Source: JAXLYX01 sp046351215 (GTDB lineage Bacteria > Myxococcota_A > Polyangia > Polyangiales > Houyiibacteriaceae). From it: a stretch of 64,000 nucleotides of DNA. Below are positions 7,551-15,058 of this stretch, piece after piece. Position 1 is the first letter of the stretch. Every line of letters begins with the position of its first letter. A model generated the notes under the pieces. The model made no database searches and was not told the DNA's origin. It saw only the letters and a program-made list of their open reading frames with translations. The stretch is taken from the NCBI GenBank assembly GCA_046351215.1, contig JAXLYX010000008.1:124001-188000 (forward strand), read 5' to 3'. The translations under genes were made by a program, and so were the position numbers.

Positions 7551-8447
7551 TCAGACGAGCGCCGCGCCGCGCTCGAGGCGGGAGCGCAGATCGCGCATCA
7601 GGATCAGGGTCGGCGCCTGCCGGACGACGCGCGGGAAGAGGCGGTTCACGGCGCCGATCACGGCGATCGCCGTCTCGAAGAAGAGCTGGTCGCGCGCCGT
7701 CCACGGATAGCGCATCTGCACGCGAATCGGCTCGGGCAGGAAGCCGACGGTGAAGAAGCGGAGCAGGGGCGCGCCGAGGAGGCGGAGCGGCATCGGCAGC
7801 ATCGCCATCCGCACGAGCGAGTCGAGATACGCGCGCACGGTGTCGTCGATCCGCACGCGACCGAGCTGCTCGGTGAAGTAGCGCTCGAACGCTTCGTAGT
7901 CCGCCGGCCACATCGAGCCCCGCACCTGGAGCGTGGTGCCGAGGGTCTGGCAGCGCCGATAGAGCTCCTCGAGCCTCTCGCGCGAGAGCGGGCCGCGGAA
8001 GCGCTGGTACGTGTCGGCGACGCCCCAGAAGAGGCAGGCCGCCACCCAGAGCTGGAGCTCCGGATCCATCGCCGTGTACTTCACGGGCGAGGCCTCGGTC
8101 GAGACCACTTGCGCGTGCGAGCGGTTCACGGCCTTGCGGTAGGCGAGCTTCTCGTCACGGGTGCCGATCATCGCGACGGAGAGGAACGTGAAGGTCGTGC
8201 GGGCGCGCTTCCACGGATGCCGGAAGACGTTGCCCTCGTGCACGCGGCTCTCGATCACGCCGTAGCCGACCTCGGGCCTCGCGAGCTGCAGGATGATGTT
8301 CGTCGCGCCGGCGAGACCCGCGACCGAATCGAGGATGCCGGGGAAGCGTTCGTCCCATCCCGCGGCGTCGAGAGGCTCGTCCCAATCCGAGACGAGCGGT
8401 CCGAACCCTCTCGCGCCCGCGTCGTCCTTCGTCGCCTCGGAGCTCAT
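7551..8447 (-). CDS. MpaB/rubber-oxygenase-like protein (DUF2236)
   Basis: 298 residues, cytoplasmic by sequence. Features typical of the oxygenase-MpaB catalytic domain are visible: an early GAxNIILQLARPEVGYGV, then RTTFTFLSVAMIGT, a His in AVNRSHAQV, and YTAMDPELQLWVAAC in the middle, the signature stretch of DUF2236. Characterised relatives (Lcp rubber oxygenase, fungal MpaB) bind b-type heme and cleave hydrocarbon chains with O2. Inferred role: heme-dependent oxidation of a lipid or isoprenoid. GGGGGG precedes the start by about 9 nt. It heads a probable two-gene unit with the membrane protein at 6788. Confidence 0.8.
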   Translation of the reverse strand: MSSEATKDDAGARGFGPLVSDWDEPLDAAGWDERFPGILDSVAGLAGATNIILQLARPEVGYGVIESRVHEGNVFRHPWKRARTTFTFLSVAMIGTRDEKLAYRKAVNRSHAQVVSTEASPVKYTAMDPELQLWVAACLFWGVADTYQRFRGPLSRERLEELYRRCQTLGTTLQVRGSMWPADYEAFERYFTEQLGRVRIDDTVRAYLDSLVRMAMLPMPLRLLGAPLLRFFTVGFLPEPIRVQMRYPWTARDQLFFETAIAVIGAVNRLFPRVVRQAPTLILMRDLRSRLERGAALV

Positions 8448-8541
8448 GGTCGACCCCCCTGCGTGCGTTACACGTCGGAAACGATCGCACGAAGCGATGC
8501 ACGATGGAACGAGGGGACTCGACCTGGCCGAGGCTGCCTAC

Positions 8542-8547
8542 TACGGT
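8542..8547 (+). promoter_or_regulatory. Candidate -10 element TACGGT before the TerB-like gene
   Basis: TANNNT hexamer 7 nt before the GTG at 8555, close to the 6-nt spacing seen at seven other genes in this window. It would make the GTG the 5' end of a leaderless message. Confidence 0.4.
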
Positions 8548-8554
8548 GTCCGCC

Positions 8555-9007
8555 GTGGCACTCGAACTACCCAGGGAATCGTTCCTCGCGCTCGCCGCCG
8601 TCGCATGGGCGGACGGGCGTATCAGTCGTGGCGAAGGCATCGGACTCGTCCGTGCGGCGGAGGCTTCGGGCCTCTCCGGCGACGATCTCGACGCCGTGAA
8701 GAAGGCGATCGCGGAGAAGACCTCGCTCTCCGCGTTCGACGACTCGTCGCTCACACCCATCCAGAAGGGCGTCACGTTGGCGGTCGCGAGCTGGCTCGCG
8801 CGCGTCGACGGAGTCGCGAGCCGCGAGGAGCTCGAGCACCTCGAGGAGCTCGGCACGAAGCTCGGCCTGAGCGCCTTCCAGCGCAAGTCAGGGATGTCCG
8901 CCGCGTTCGACATCGCGTGCCTGCCGGAAGGGCACAAGCCCGAGAAGTACGACTTCGTGGCGCTCGTCGCGAAGGTCCGCGAGAAGATGCCGACGCTCGG
9001 CAACTGA
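8555..9007 (+). CDS. TerB-like domain protein
   Basis: About 150 residues, all helical. Seen: ESFLALAAVAWADGRISRGEG near the N-terminus and VASWLARVDGVASREELEHLEEL in the second half, the paired AWADG/VDG pattern of the TerB/DjlA metal-binding fold. Residues here resemble the acidic Ca2+-binding sites of TerB. TerB-like domains occur in tellurite-resistance and envelope-stress systems but also as free-standing proteins. No other ter genes are nearby, so tellurite resistance should not be assumed. The start is uncertain: GTG 8555 fits a TACGGT -10 hexamer and the domain edge, while ATG 8504 would add 17 residues. Confidence 0.7.
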   Translation: MALELPRESFLALAAVAWADGRISRGEGIGLVRAAEASGLSGDDLDAVKKAIAEKTSLSAFDDSSLTPIQKGVTLAVASWLARVDGVASREELEHLEELGTKLGLSAFQRKSGMSAAFDIACLPEGHKPEKYDFVALVAKVREKMPTLGN

Positions 9008-9027
9008 GCTCCGCCCCGCCGCACCCC

Positions 9028-9046
9028 GCGGGCTCAACGAGCCCGC
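9028..9046. terminator. Hairpin between convergent genes
   Basis: GCGGGCTC, loop AAC, GAGCCCGC: a perfect 8-bp stem between the TerB-like stop and the lipoprotein gene, overlapping the latter's last codons and stop. It can serve as a terminator in both directions. There is no T-tract, as is common at this GC content. Confidence 0.6.
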
Positions 9047-9573
9047 AGGAGCGACCCTCGGGCGTCGTGCGGCAGCGCGGCGCGGACCGTCACGTGATCC
9101 CCGTTCGACCGTGTGACGTCGAGGCGCATCGACGCGTGATCGCCGGCGCCCGGTACGAGCTCGAGATCGACGGCGACGATCGAGGTCGCGGCGCCGCCGT
9201 CCACATCGTGCGAGGCGACGTCGACCACGGGACAGGTGCCGGCCGTGCAATCCGCGTGGAGCGTTTCCGCCCGACGGAGATCCCGCGTGGACAAACGGAA
9301 CGGCTCCGAGAGTCGGAGCGCGAAGAGCACGTCCGTTCCGGCGCTGAACCAGAGATCGTCGCTCGGGTCCGCGGCGAAGAAGGCGAGCTCGTTCGGCGAT
9401 GCCGCCGGGAGCGTGCTGCCGCCAAGGGTTCCCTCGATCGTGACGCTCTCGATCCGCAGGTCCTGGCCGAGCTCGATGGGCACGGCTCCGACCTCCGAGC
9501 TCGTGTCTGCGCAGCCTCCGAGGAAGGCGAAAAGGAGTCCGAAGCGGGGCCATAGGCTGGAACGGATACGCAT
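9034..9573 (-). CDS. Lipoprotein of unknown function
   Basis: 179 residues. The ATG at 9573 has GGAGGGAG about 10 nt upstream and begins a signal peptide ending AFLGGCADTS, a good lipobox. The mature part (VPIELGQDLRIESVTIEG...) is predicted beta-rich, with alternating hydrophobic strands and few cysteines, and looks like one or two beta-sandwich modules. No family is recognised. It is separated from the GTG-started membrane protein upstream by 198 bp, which contain a CACACGTGTG palindrome (9712-9721). Envelope localisation is the only safe inference. Confidence 0.8.
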   Translation of the reverse strand: MRIRSSLWPRFGLLFAFLGGCADTSSEVGAVPIELGQDLRIESVTIEGTLGGSTLPAASPNELAFFAADPSDDLWFSAGTDVLFALRLSEPFRLSTRDLRRAETLHADCTAGTCPVVDVASHDVDGGAATSIVAVDLELVPGAGDHASMRLDVTRSNGDHVTVRAALPHDARGSLLRAR

Positions 9574-9771
9574 GCGATTGCTCTCCCTCCGTGACGGTGT
9601 GTTCCGTCCTCCTTCTCCTTCACGGACCGTGCCAGCGACGAATCCACCGTTCGCGCGCGCTCCTCGACGCGGAGAGGGCGTGTTCGTGAAAGCTCGCCAC
9701 GAGGCTCGATTCACACGTGTGGCGAATTCGGCACGTGTCGGGCGCGTGCCCTCGCTCGCTCGTCGGCGGCC

Positions 9772-11658
9772 TCAGAGCGTCGGCACGAGCGCGCCGTAGC
9801 GCCCGGAGAGCCGCTCGCCGAGGCCGGAGTCGAGGGAGACCGCGGGAGGCACGGTGGAGAACGTGAAGGCCGGATCTCCGTCGCCGATCGAGAGGTCGGC
9901 GCCCTCGATGCGCGGGGCCGACGGAGGGCCGCCGACCGAGCAGTCGAAGAAGCCGAGCGAGCCCGCGCCGTAGAGCACGGTCTCGCCGCATTCGACGCGG
10001 GCGCGGCAATGTCCCTGTCCCTCGGTGTCGACGAAGGCGGAGAGCTCGAGCTCGCATCGCGCCGGCGCGGTGATGCCGCCGAAGCGGCCGCGATCGAATT
10101 CGACGGGACCTCGGCGGTGCACGAAGAGCGGATCGTGGATCGCGAAGAAGCACGCGATCGAGGCGACGGCGAGCGGAAGGAGGAAGCGGCTCGCGCCGAG
10201 CACGAACCTCCCGAGCAGCGCGCGTGCGGGATCCGCGCTCTCGGGAGCGGCGAAGACGAAGAGGGATTCGGCGCCCGTCGAGCGGAACGAGACGCCGTCG
10301 CCCTCGCGACGCACGCGGCCGAGGATGCGGAGCGCGTCGCCGCCGCGGATGCGTTCCTCGAGCGCGGCGGCCACCTCCGCATTCGCGTCGGGAAGATAGC
10401 GGCGAGCCGCGACGTGGACCGCGGCCTTGCCGAGCTCGAGCCGAACGCGCCGCTCGCCCGCCTCGACCTCGAGCAGCCCCTCGGCCCGCCCGACGACCGT
10501 GGAGCCGATCCAGCGCTCGGTGCGCGTCGTCGTGACCGTGTGTCCGTTCGCGTCCTGGGTGGTGTGGTCGTGCGATTCGGAGCGATGGGTGAACACCGTG
10601 CGTCGAGAGAAGACGACCGCCGCCGGATCGAGGGGCACGCGCGCGTCGATCGTCCCCCATTCGCCGTCGGCCGGCTCGCGACCGAGCGGTCGGGCCCGGA
10701 GGAAGAGCCAGGCGACGCGCAGGAACGGGCGATCCCCGTGGAGCACGATCGCCGCCTGCACCGCTCCCACGAGCGCGACGGAGGCGTAGAGCACGCGGGA
10801 GACGGCATGCGTCTCCGCGAGGTAGGCGAGCGCGCCGGGGGCGAAGACGACGATCGCGGCGAGCGTCCCGTCGATCGCGCCGCCCGACCACGGGGGGCGT
10901 CGTCCGTAGGGGTTCGACGTCGCGGGCGAGAAGGGCGTGAGGTAGGCCCGTCGGAGCGCACGGAGCAGGGCGAGGCCCGCGACGAGGAGCGAGGCGGCGA
11001 AGACGACCGAAGCGAACGAGCGGCCCTCGAGGCGCCGGCGCACGAAGAGCTCGTCGATCGAATGGAGCAGGCCGATCGCCGAGAGCGCACCGAGCGCGAG
11101 GGGGGCGCGGGTGTACGGCTCGGGAATCCTCGGCGGCGCGGGCTTCGCCCCAGCGTTCTCCGGCCCCTTCGGGCTACGCGTCCGCGCGCGCTCCTCGTGG
11201 TGCCGGTCGATGCGCTCCTCCGCATCCACGCCGACCGCGACGAGGGTCGCGCGGAGCGCGCGCGCGTTCACGACGGGCGCGCCGCGGTAGCCGCCCGCTC
11301 CCTCGGACTCGGTGGTGACCACCCGGCCTTCGGCCGCGACGTGCGAGCCCCCGAGCACGACCAGACCTTCGAGCCGGCAGCGCACGTGATCGCCGGGCGC
11401 CCGGTCGCGGAAGGCCGCGGCGCGCGGATCGCTCGCGAGCTCGCCGTAGGGCCCTTCCGCGGGCTCCATGTCGAGGAAGGCCGCGTCCCCGAGCTCGAGC
11501 CGGACGTTCGGCTTCCCCTCGAGAGCGAGCTCGAGCGAGCGACCTTCGCGGGCCTCGACGACTTCGTCTCCGATCCGGAGGCTCGCGCGAACGAGCAGGA
11601 GCGAGCCCTCCTCGCCGACGGCCCGTCCTCGTACGCGCAGCTCCTCGCCCTCGTCCAC
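9772..11658 (-). CDS. Large membrane protein, GIDE-like, function unknown
   Basis: 628 residues starting at GTG 11658. N-terminal ~150 residues are soluble and beta-rich (RVRGRAVGEEGSLLLVRASL, HVRCRLEGLVVLGG). A membrane segment lies near residues 185-205, with two more at about 218-236 and 262-305. A soluble central domain (residues about 330-480) carries ERWIGSTVVGRAEGLLEVEAGERRVRLEL, the kind of strand pattern seen in GIDE/BAM-type domains. One further membrane helix lies near 490-515, followed by a beta-rich C-terminal region with several Cys. The family resemblance is weak and no enzymatic motif is visible. TATCGT sits exactly 6 nt before the start, indicating a leaderless transcript. 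Confidence 0.65.
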   Translation of the reverse strand: MDEGEELRVRGRAVGEEGSLLLVRASLRIGDEVVEAREGRSLELALEGKPNVRLELGDAAFLDMEPAEGPYGELASDPRAAAFRDRAPGDHVRCRLEGLVVLGGSHVAAEGRVVTTESEGAGGYRGAPVVNARALRATLVAVGVDAEERIDRHHEERARTRSPKGPENAGAKPAPPRIPEPYTRAPLALGALSAIGLLHSIDELFVRRRLEGRSFASVVFAASLLVAGLALLRALRRAYLTPFSPATSNPYGRRPPWSGGAIDGTLAAIVVFAPGALAYLAETHAVSRVLYASVALVGAVQAAIVLHGDRPFLRVAWLFLRARPLGREPADGEWGTIDARVPLDPAAVVFSRRTVFTHRSESHDHTTQDANGHTVTTTRTERWIGSTVVGRAEGLLEVEAGERRVRLELGKAAVHVAARRYLPDANAEVAAALEERIRGGDALRILGRVRREGDGVSFRSTGAESLFVFAAPESADPARALLGRFVLGASRFLLPLAVASIACFFAIHDPLFVHRRGPVEFDRGRFGGITAPARCELELSAFVDTEGQGHCRARVECGETVLYGAGSLGFFDCSVGGPPSAPRIEGADLSIGDGDPAFTFSTVPPAVSLDSGLGERLSGRYGALVPTL

Positions 11659-11664
11659 GGGGCG

Positions 11665-11670
11665 ACGATA
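11665..11670 (-). promoter_or_regulatory. -10 element TATCGT of a leaderless gene
   Basis: Read leftward, TATCGT is followed by 6 nt and then GTG at 11658. No Shine-Dalgarno sequence is present. One of seven identical arrangements in the window. Confidence 0.55.
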
Positions 11671-11714
11671 GCCCGGAACCCCGCAGGCCGCCGAGGGGCG
11701 TCACCGGAAGCGCG

Positions 11715-12593
11715 TCAGGCGGCCCGTCTCGCCTCGGCCTTCGTCGCCTGCGGGACGACGCGCTTCGCCTTCGCCTCGACCTCGCGCTTGTAGCGCGCGA
11801 CGAGCTCGCGGTTGTCGTGCTGCCACGGGTGGAAGTCGCGGCGGTAGTAGGCGAGATAGGCCGGAGCGAGCTTCGTGAAGACGCCCTTCGGGCCCCAGTA
11901 CTTGTAGAGGCCGCGCGCCCAGCTCTTCACGTTGAAGAGCTCGCCGTCGGCCTTCATCAGCGTCCGATGGAAGTGCGTCTGGTTCCGGATGAAGAGGAAC
12001 GTGATGAGCATCATCGTCCAGACGCGGGTCGAGTACTCGCCGCCGACGTGCTCGAAGACGTCGAAGGCCACCGATTTGTGCTCGGTCTCCTCGATCGCAT
12101 GCCAGACCCACATCGTCCGTACGCGTTCGTCGAACTCGGCGAGGAGCTCCGGATTCGTGAGGAACGCCTCCGCCATGATCGCCGTGAAGTGCTCGAGCGC
12201 GCAGGTCACGGCGAGCTGGTGGATCGGCTTGAAGATCTTGTTCGTGCGCGCGATGCGCTGCTTGATGTCGTTCTCGACGTAGGCGGCGGGCAGCCCGAGC
12301 GAGGCGATCCAATCGTTGAACGCCTGGTGCTCCCGGCTGTGCTGCATCTCCTGACCGACGAACGCGCGCACGTCGTCCTTGAGCTGGGCATCGGTGATCT
12401 GGTCGGCGAACGCCCGGACCGAGTCGATGAACTGCTTCTCGCCGATCGGGAAGGTCAGCGAGAGGGCGTTCAGGAGGTGGGTCTCGAAGGGATCGCCTCC
12501 GCACCAATGGCGGGGCAGGTCCTCCGGGAAGGCGAAGCCCATGTGACGGACGGGGATGTCGATCGGCGTCACGGCGGTGGCGTGGTCGCTCAT
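11715..12593 (-). CDS. PF10118-type metal-dependent hydrolase (ferritin-like)
   Basis: 292 residues. The start at 12593 is fixed by GAGGAGGACTGC directly before ATG. Helical di-metal signatures are visible in order: FVGQEMQHSREHQAFND (ExxH...EH), CALEHFTAIMAE, and WHAIEETEHKSVAFDVFE (ExxH). These four helices with paired carboxylates and histidines suggest a ferritin-like di-iron or di-metal site. Known: the family is annotated as predicted metal-dependent hydrolase and is common beside lipid-metabolism genes, but no reaction is established. A clear paralogue lies at 53873-54784, divergent from an AraC regulator. Upstream is a hairpin, so this gene likely has its own promoter. Confidence 0.85.
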   Translation of the reverse strand: MSDHATAVTPIDIPVRHMGFAFPEDLPRHWCGGDPFETHLLNALSLTFPIGEKQFIDSVRAFADQITDAQLKDDVRAFVGQEMQHSREHQAFNDWIASLGLPAAYVENDIKQRIARTNKIFKPIHQLAVTCALEHFTAIMAEAFLTNPELLAEFDERVRTMWVWHAIEETEHKSVAFDVFEHVGGEYSTRVWTMMLITFLFIRNQTHFHRTLMKADGELFNVKSWARGLYKYWGPKGVFTKLAPAYLAYYRRDFHPWQHDNRELVARYKREVEAKAKRVVPQATKAEARRAA

Positions 12594-12674
12594 GCAGTCC
12601 TCCTCGGCGAAATCCCGACGCTGCGAGCCGGCATCGGGGCCATGGGGATCATGCGTCGCCGAGGCTCGTGCGCA

Positions 12675-12693
12675 CCTGGCACCTCGTGCCAGG
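12675..12693. terminator. Hairpin CCTGGCAC-CTC-GTGCCAGG
   Basis: Perfect 8-bp stem with a 3-nt loop, extendable past a one-base bulge. It lies 60 nt after the stop of the START-like gene and before the PF10118 gene, both leftward. Probably the terminator of the former; an operator role for the latter is possible. Confidence 0.6.
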
Positions 12694-12752
12694 GTGTCGG
12701 TCATTTCAGGCCAGAGGGCTTCGAAACGAGGGAGATCCGCGCCCGGCCCGGC

Positions 12753-13436
12753 TCATTCCTCTTCGCGCGCGAGGCCGAGGCGCTGCCTCAGGTTGTAGAT
12801 CGACTCGCGCATGACGCCGTTCGTTCCCCAGCGGATCATGAAGCGCGGCAGGGCCACGCCGACGTCCGCGTAGACGACGTACTTGAGGAGCGTCCAGCCC
12901 TCATGGCTCGGATGCGGTTGGACGAGCCAGTAGCCGTGGGTGTCGTCGAGGTTGCCGCTGCCGTGGATGCTCTGCCAGCGGTTGACGAGGGAGCTCACGC
13001 CGCCGACGGTCGCCTGGTAGTTCTCGACCCACATCTCGACGTGCCGATCCGAGAAGGGCCAGGGCATGTGCGTCTTGATGCGGCCGCGCAGCTGGGAGCC
13101 CCGTCGCTCGAGCACGGTCGCTTCGGTCTGGTCGGGAACCCAACGCGTCGTCCCGGCGAAGTCCTGGATGATCTCGAAGACGCGCTCGGGCGTCGTCTTC
13201 ACGACCGCGTAGACGACGAAGCGATTGCCGTTCGGCTCCTTGTTCGAGCTGATCTCGACCTCGCCCCGGTCGAGCGCGCGAAGCCGCTCGGCCGTGACCT
13301 GCGCCGGGGTCGGTCGCACGGCCGTCACGTCCTGGGCGAGCGCGGCCCCCGGGCCGACGAGCGCCGCGGCGAAGAGCGAGAGCAGGAAGATGCGGCGACC
13401 GGGATCCGGGCTCGAATGCGACGAAGTGCGAGGCAT
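12753..13436 (-). CDS. Exported START/SRPBCC-domain protein
   Basis: 227 residues. The N-terminus has a signal peptide (RRIFLLSLFAAALVGPGAALAQ, cleavage after about residue 35 at ALA-Q), so the protein is periplasmic. The rest matches the START/polyketide-cyclase helix-grip fold: FVVYAVVKTTPERVFEIIQDF, then DQTEATVLERRGSQLRGRI and YVVYADVGVALPRFMIRW before a C-terminal helix. Such proteins bind hydrophobic ligands (lipids, sterols, polyketides) in a deep cavity. Periplasmic placement suggests lipid binding or transfer. The adjacent PF10118 gene and the lipid genes elsewhere in the window fit, but a functional link is inference only. Confidence 0.8.
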   Translation of the reverse strand: MPRTSSHSSPDPGRRIFLLSLFAAALVGPGAALAQDVTAVRPTPAQVTAERLRALDRGEVEISSNKEPNGNRFVVYAVVKTTPERVFEIIQDFAGTTRWVPDQTEATVLERRGSQLRGRIKTHMPWPFSDRHVEMWVENYQATVGGVSSLVNRWQSIHGSGNLDDTHGYWLVQPHPSHEGWTLLKYVVYADVGVALPRFMIRWGTNGVMRESIYNLRQRLGLAREEE

Positions 13437-13512
13437 GGGCGCCGATCAGGATCGGGGAACGCCTCGCGAGCGTCAATCCACCGCGGCCCGGATCGAGGCG
13501 CCCTCGCGGAGC

Positions 13513-14052
13513 TCAGCGGGCGACGGTCGAGCGGGCGGCCGCGATCGCGTCGACCGTCGCGCAGTCGACGGGGAAGCCGCCGCCGGTGCCCTGCGTCGAG
13601 AGGGAGTCGGAGAAATCCTCACCCACGGCCTCCTGGATGAACGACGAGGCGTACATCAGGCAACGTCCGTCGGGGAAGGCCGCGATCGCGATCGCGTCGA
13701 CGTGGCGACCGGTCACGACGCCAGTCGTTCGGTTCCGGCTCACGAGCCAGTCGGTCGAGACCACCTCGAGGCTCAGGTACTGCTCGGGGTTGCCGCGATC
13801 GCGGGAGTACGCGCGCAGCGTCGCGAGGGCGTCGCTCGCGAGGCCCGTCATCGGCCCGTCGAAGACCGGATTCGAGATCATGTGACGGGCCGCTTCCCGG
13901 TAGTTGGCGTCGAGCGCCTCGGGCGACGCCGCCGCAGTCTGCTCCGAGCCGGACGCCGACTCGACCACGACCGTCCCGCCCGAGCCGCCACCGCAGCCGA
14001 CGAGCCCCATCGAGACCACCCACACACCGAACGCACGCTTCGTCGAACGCAT
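13513..14052 (-). CDS. Lipoprotein of unknown function
   Basis: 179 residues. Two adjacent ATGs (14055, 14052) follow GGAGGTGTAC; 14052 gives the better 7-nt spacing and is used here. The signal RAFGVWVVSMGLVGCGGG is a standard lipobox with a glycine-rich tether. The mature part contains ARHMISNPVFDGPMTGLASDALATLRAYSRDRGNP and a beta segment VVTGRHVDAIAIAAFPDGRCLMYASSFIQEAVG. Two Cys residues could form a disulfide. No family is recognised. It is divergent from the SDR gene across 162 bp. Confidence 0.75.
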   Translation of the reverse strand: MRSTKRAFGVWVVSMGLVGCGGGSGGTVVVESASGSEQTAAASPEALDANYREAARHMISNPVFDGPMTGLASDALATLRAYSRDRGNPEQYLSLEVVSTDWLVSRNRTTGVVTGRHVDAIAIAAFPDGRCLMYASSFIQEAVGEDFSDSLSTQGTGGGFPVDCATVDAIAAARSTVAR

Positions 14053-14214
14053 CATGTACACCTCCGAACCCGGCGCCGAGGCTAGCGAGCGATCGAAGTG
14101 GTTGGAAGTCCGAAGAGGGGTCGAGGCGGTGGCGGCCACGAATGCGTTCCGTGGGCAACGGTGTCAGGATGTCTCACACGCACGGGCGACGTCCGGCTTG
14201 CGGAGGAATCATCG

Positions 14215-15039
14215 ATGGAGCTTCGAGGAAAGGTCGTCGCGATCACGGGGGCCGGCTCCGGGATCGGACGGGCGCTCGCCCTCGCCTTCGCGCGCGCGGG
14301 CGCCCACGTCGCCGGCTTCGACAAGAACCGTGGAGCGATGGACGAGACGGCCTCGCTCGTCCGGGCGACGGGGGGGCGTTGCTCGTCGTTCGAGGGCGAC
14401 GTCACGCGCCTCGAGGACGCGCAGGCCTTCCTCGCCGCGATCCTCGCCGAGCACGGGGGCGTCGACGTCCTCGTGAACAACGCCGGCATCATCCAGCCCT
14501 TCGTGCCGTTCGCGCAGCTGACGCTGCCGCAGATCGAGCGCGTGTTCCGCGTGAACTGGTACGGCGTGCTCCACATGACGCACGTCTTCCTCCCGGAGCT
14601 GAAGAAGCGCGGCGAGGCCGGGCTCGTGAACGTCTCGTCGATGGGCGGCTTCTGCCCCGTGCCCGGCCAGGGCATCTACGGAGCGACGAAGGCCGCCGTG
14701 AAGCTCTTCTCGGAGAGCCTCGCGCTCGAGCTCCGAGGGACGGGAATCACCGTCACCACCGTCTTCCCCGGCGCGGTCCGCACGAACATCACCACGAACG
14801 CACCGGACATCCCCGAGGCCGAGAAGAAGCGCCAGGCCGAGAGCAAGAGCGAGTTCGGCCTCACGCCCGAGGCGGCCGCGGCCAAGATCCTCCGGGCCGT
14901 CGAGCGTGGGAAGGAGCGCGTCTTCGTCGGCGCCGATTCGAGCGTCTTCGACACGCTGACGCGCCTCGCGCCGCGACGGGCCGGTGATCTGATGGCGATG
15001 CTGATGAAGCACGCGGGCGTCCTCGTCGAGGACGAGTAG
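14215..15039 (+). CDS. Short-chain dehydrogenase/reductase (classical SDR)
   Basis: 274 residues. ATG 14215 is preceded by CGGAGGAATC. The Rossmann motif TGAGSGIG lies at residues 11-18, NNAG at 88-91, the catalytic Ser at about 141-142, and Tyr155/Lys159 in YGATK, so the catalytic tetrad is intact. Acidic Asp36 after the second strand favours NAD(H) over NADP(H). SDRs of this type oxidise or reduce alcohol/ketone groups on lipids, sugars or secondary metabolites. The extended C-terminus (LTPEAAAAKILRAVERGKERVFVG) is typical of the SDR group that includes lipid and sterol dehydrogenases. It is 19 bp from the convergent G8 gene. The substrate is not defined. Confidence 0.9.
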   Translation: MELRGKVVAITGAGSGIGRALALAFARAGAHVAGFDKNRGAMDETASLVRATGGRCSSFEGDVTRLEDAQAFLAAILAEHGGVDVLVNNAGIIQPFVPFAQLTLPQIERVFRVNWYGVLHMTHVFLPELKKRGEAGLVNVSSMGGFCPVPGQGIYGATKAAVKLFSESLALELRGTGITVTTVFPGAVRTNITTNAPDIPEAEKKRQAESKSEFGLTPEAAAAKILRAVERGKERVFVGADSSVFDTLTRLAPRRAGDLMAMLMKHAGVLVEDE

Positions 15040-15058
15040 GCCCGCGCGCTCCGAGCGC

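Noticed and set aside
8555..9007. Tellurite-resistance operon
   Set aside because: Only a TerB-like domain is present, with no other ter gene nearby.
9712..9721. Palindrome CACACGTGTG as operator of the lipoprotein gene at 9034
   Set aside because: Short, and about 140 bp from the start; kept only as a note in the gene entry.
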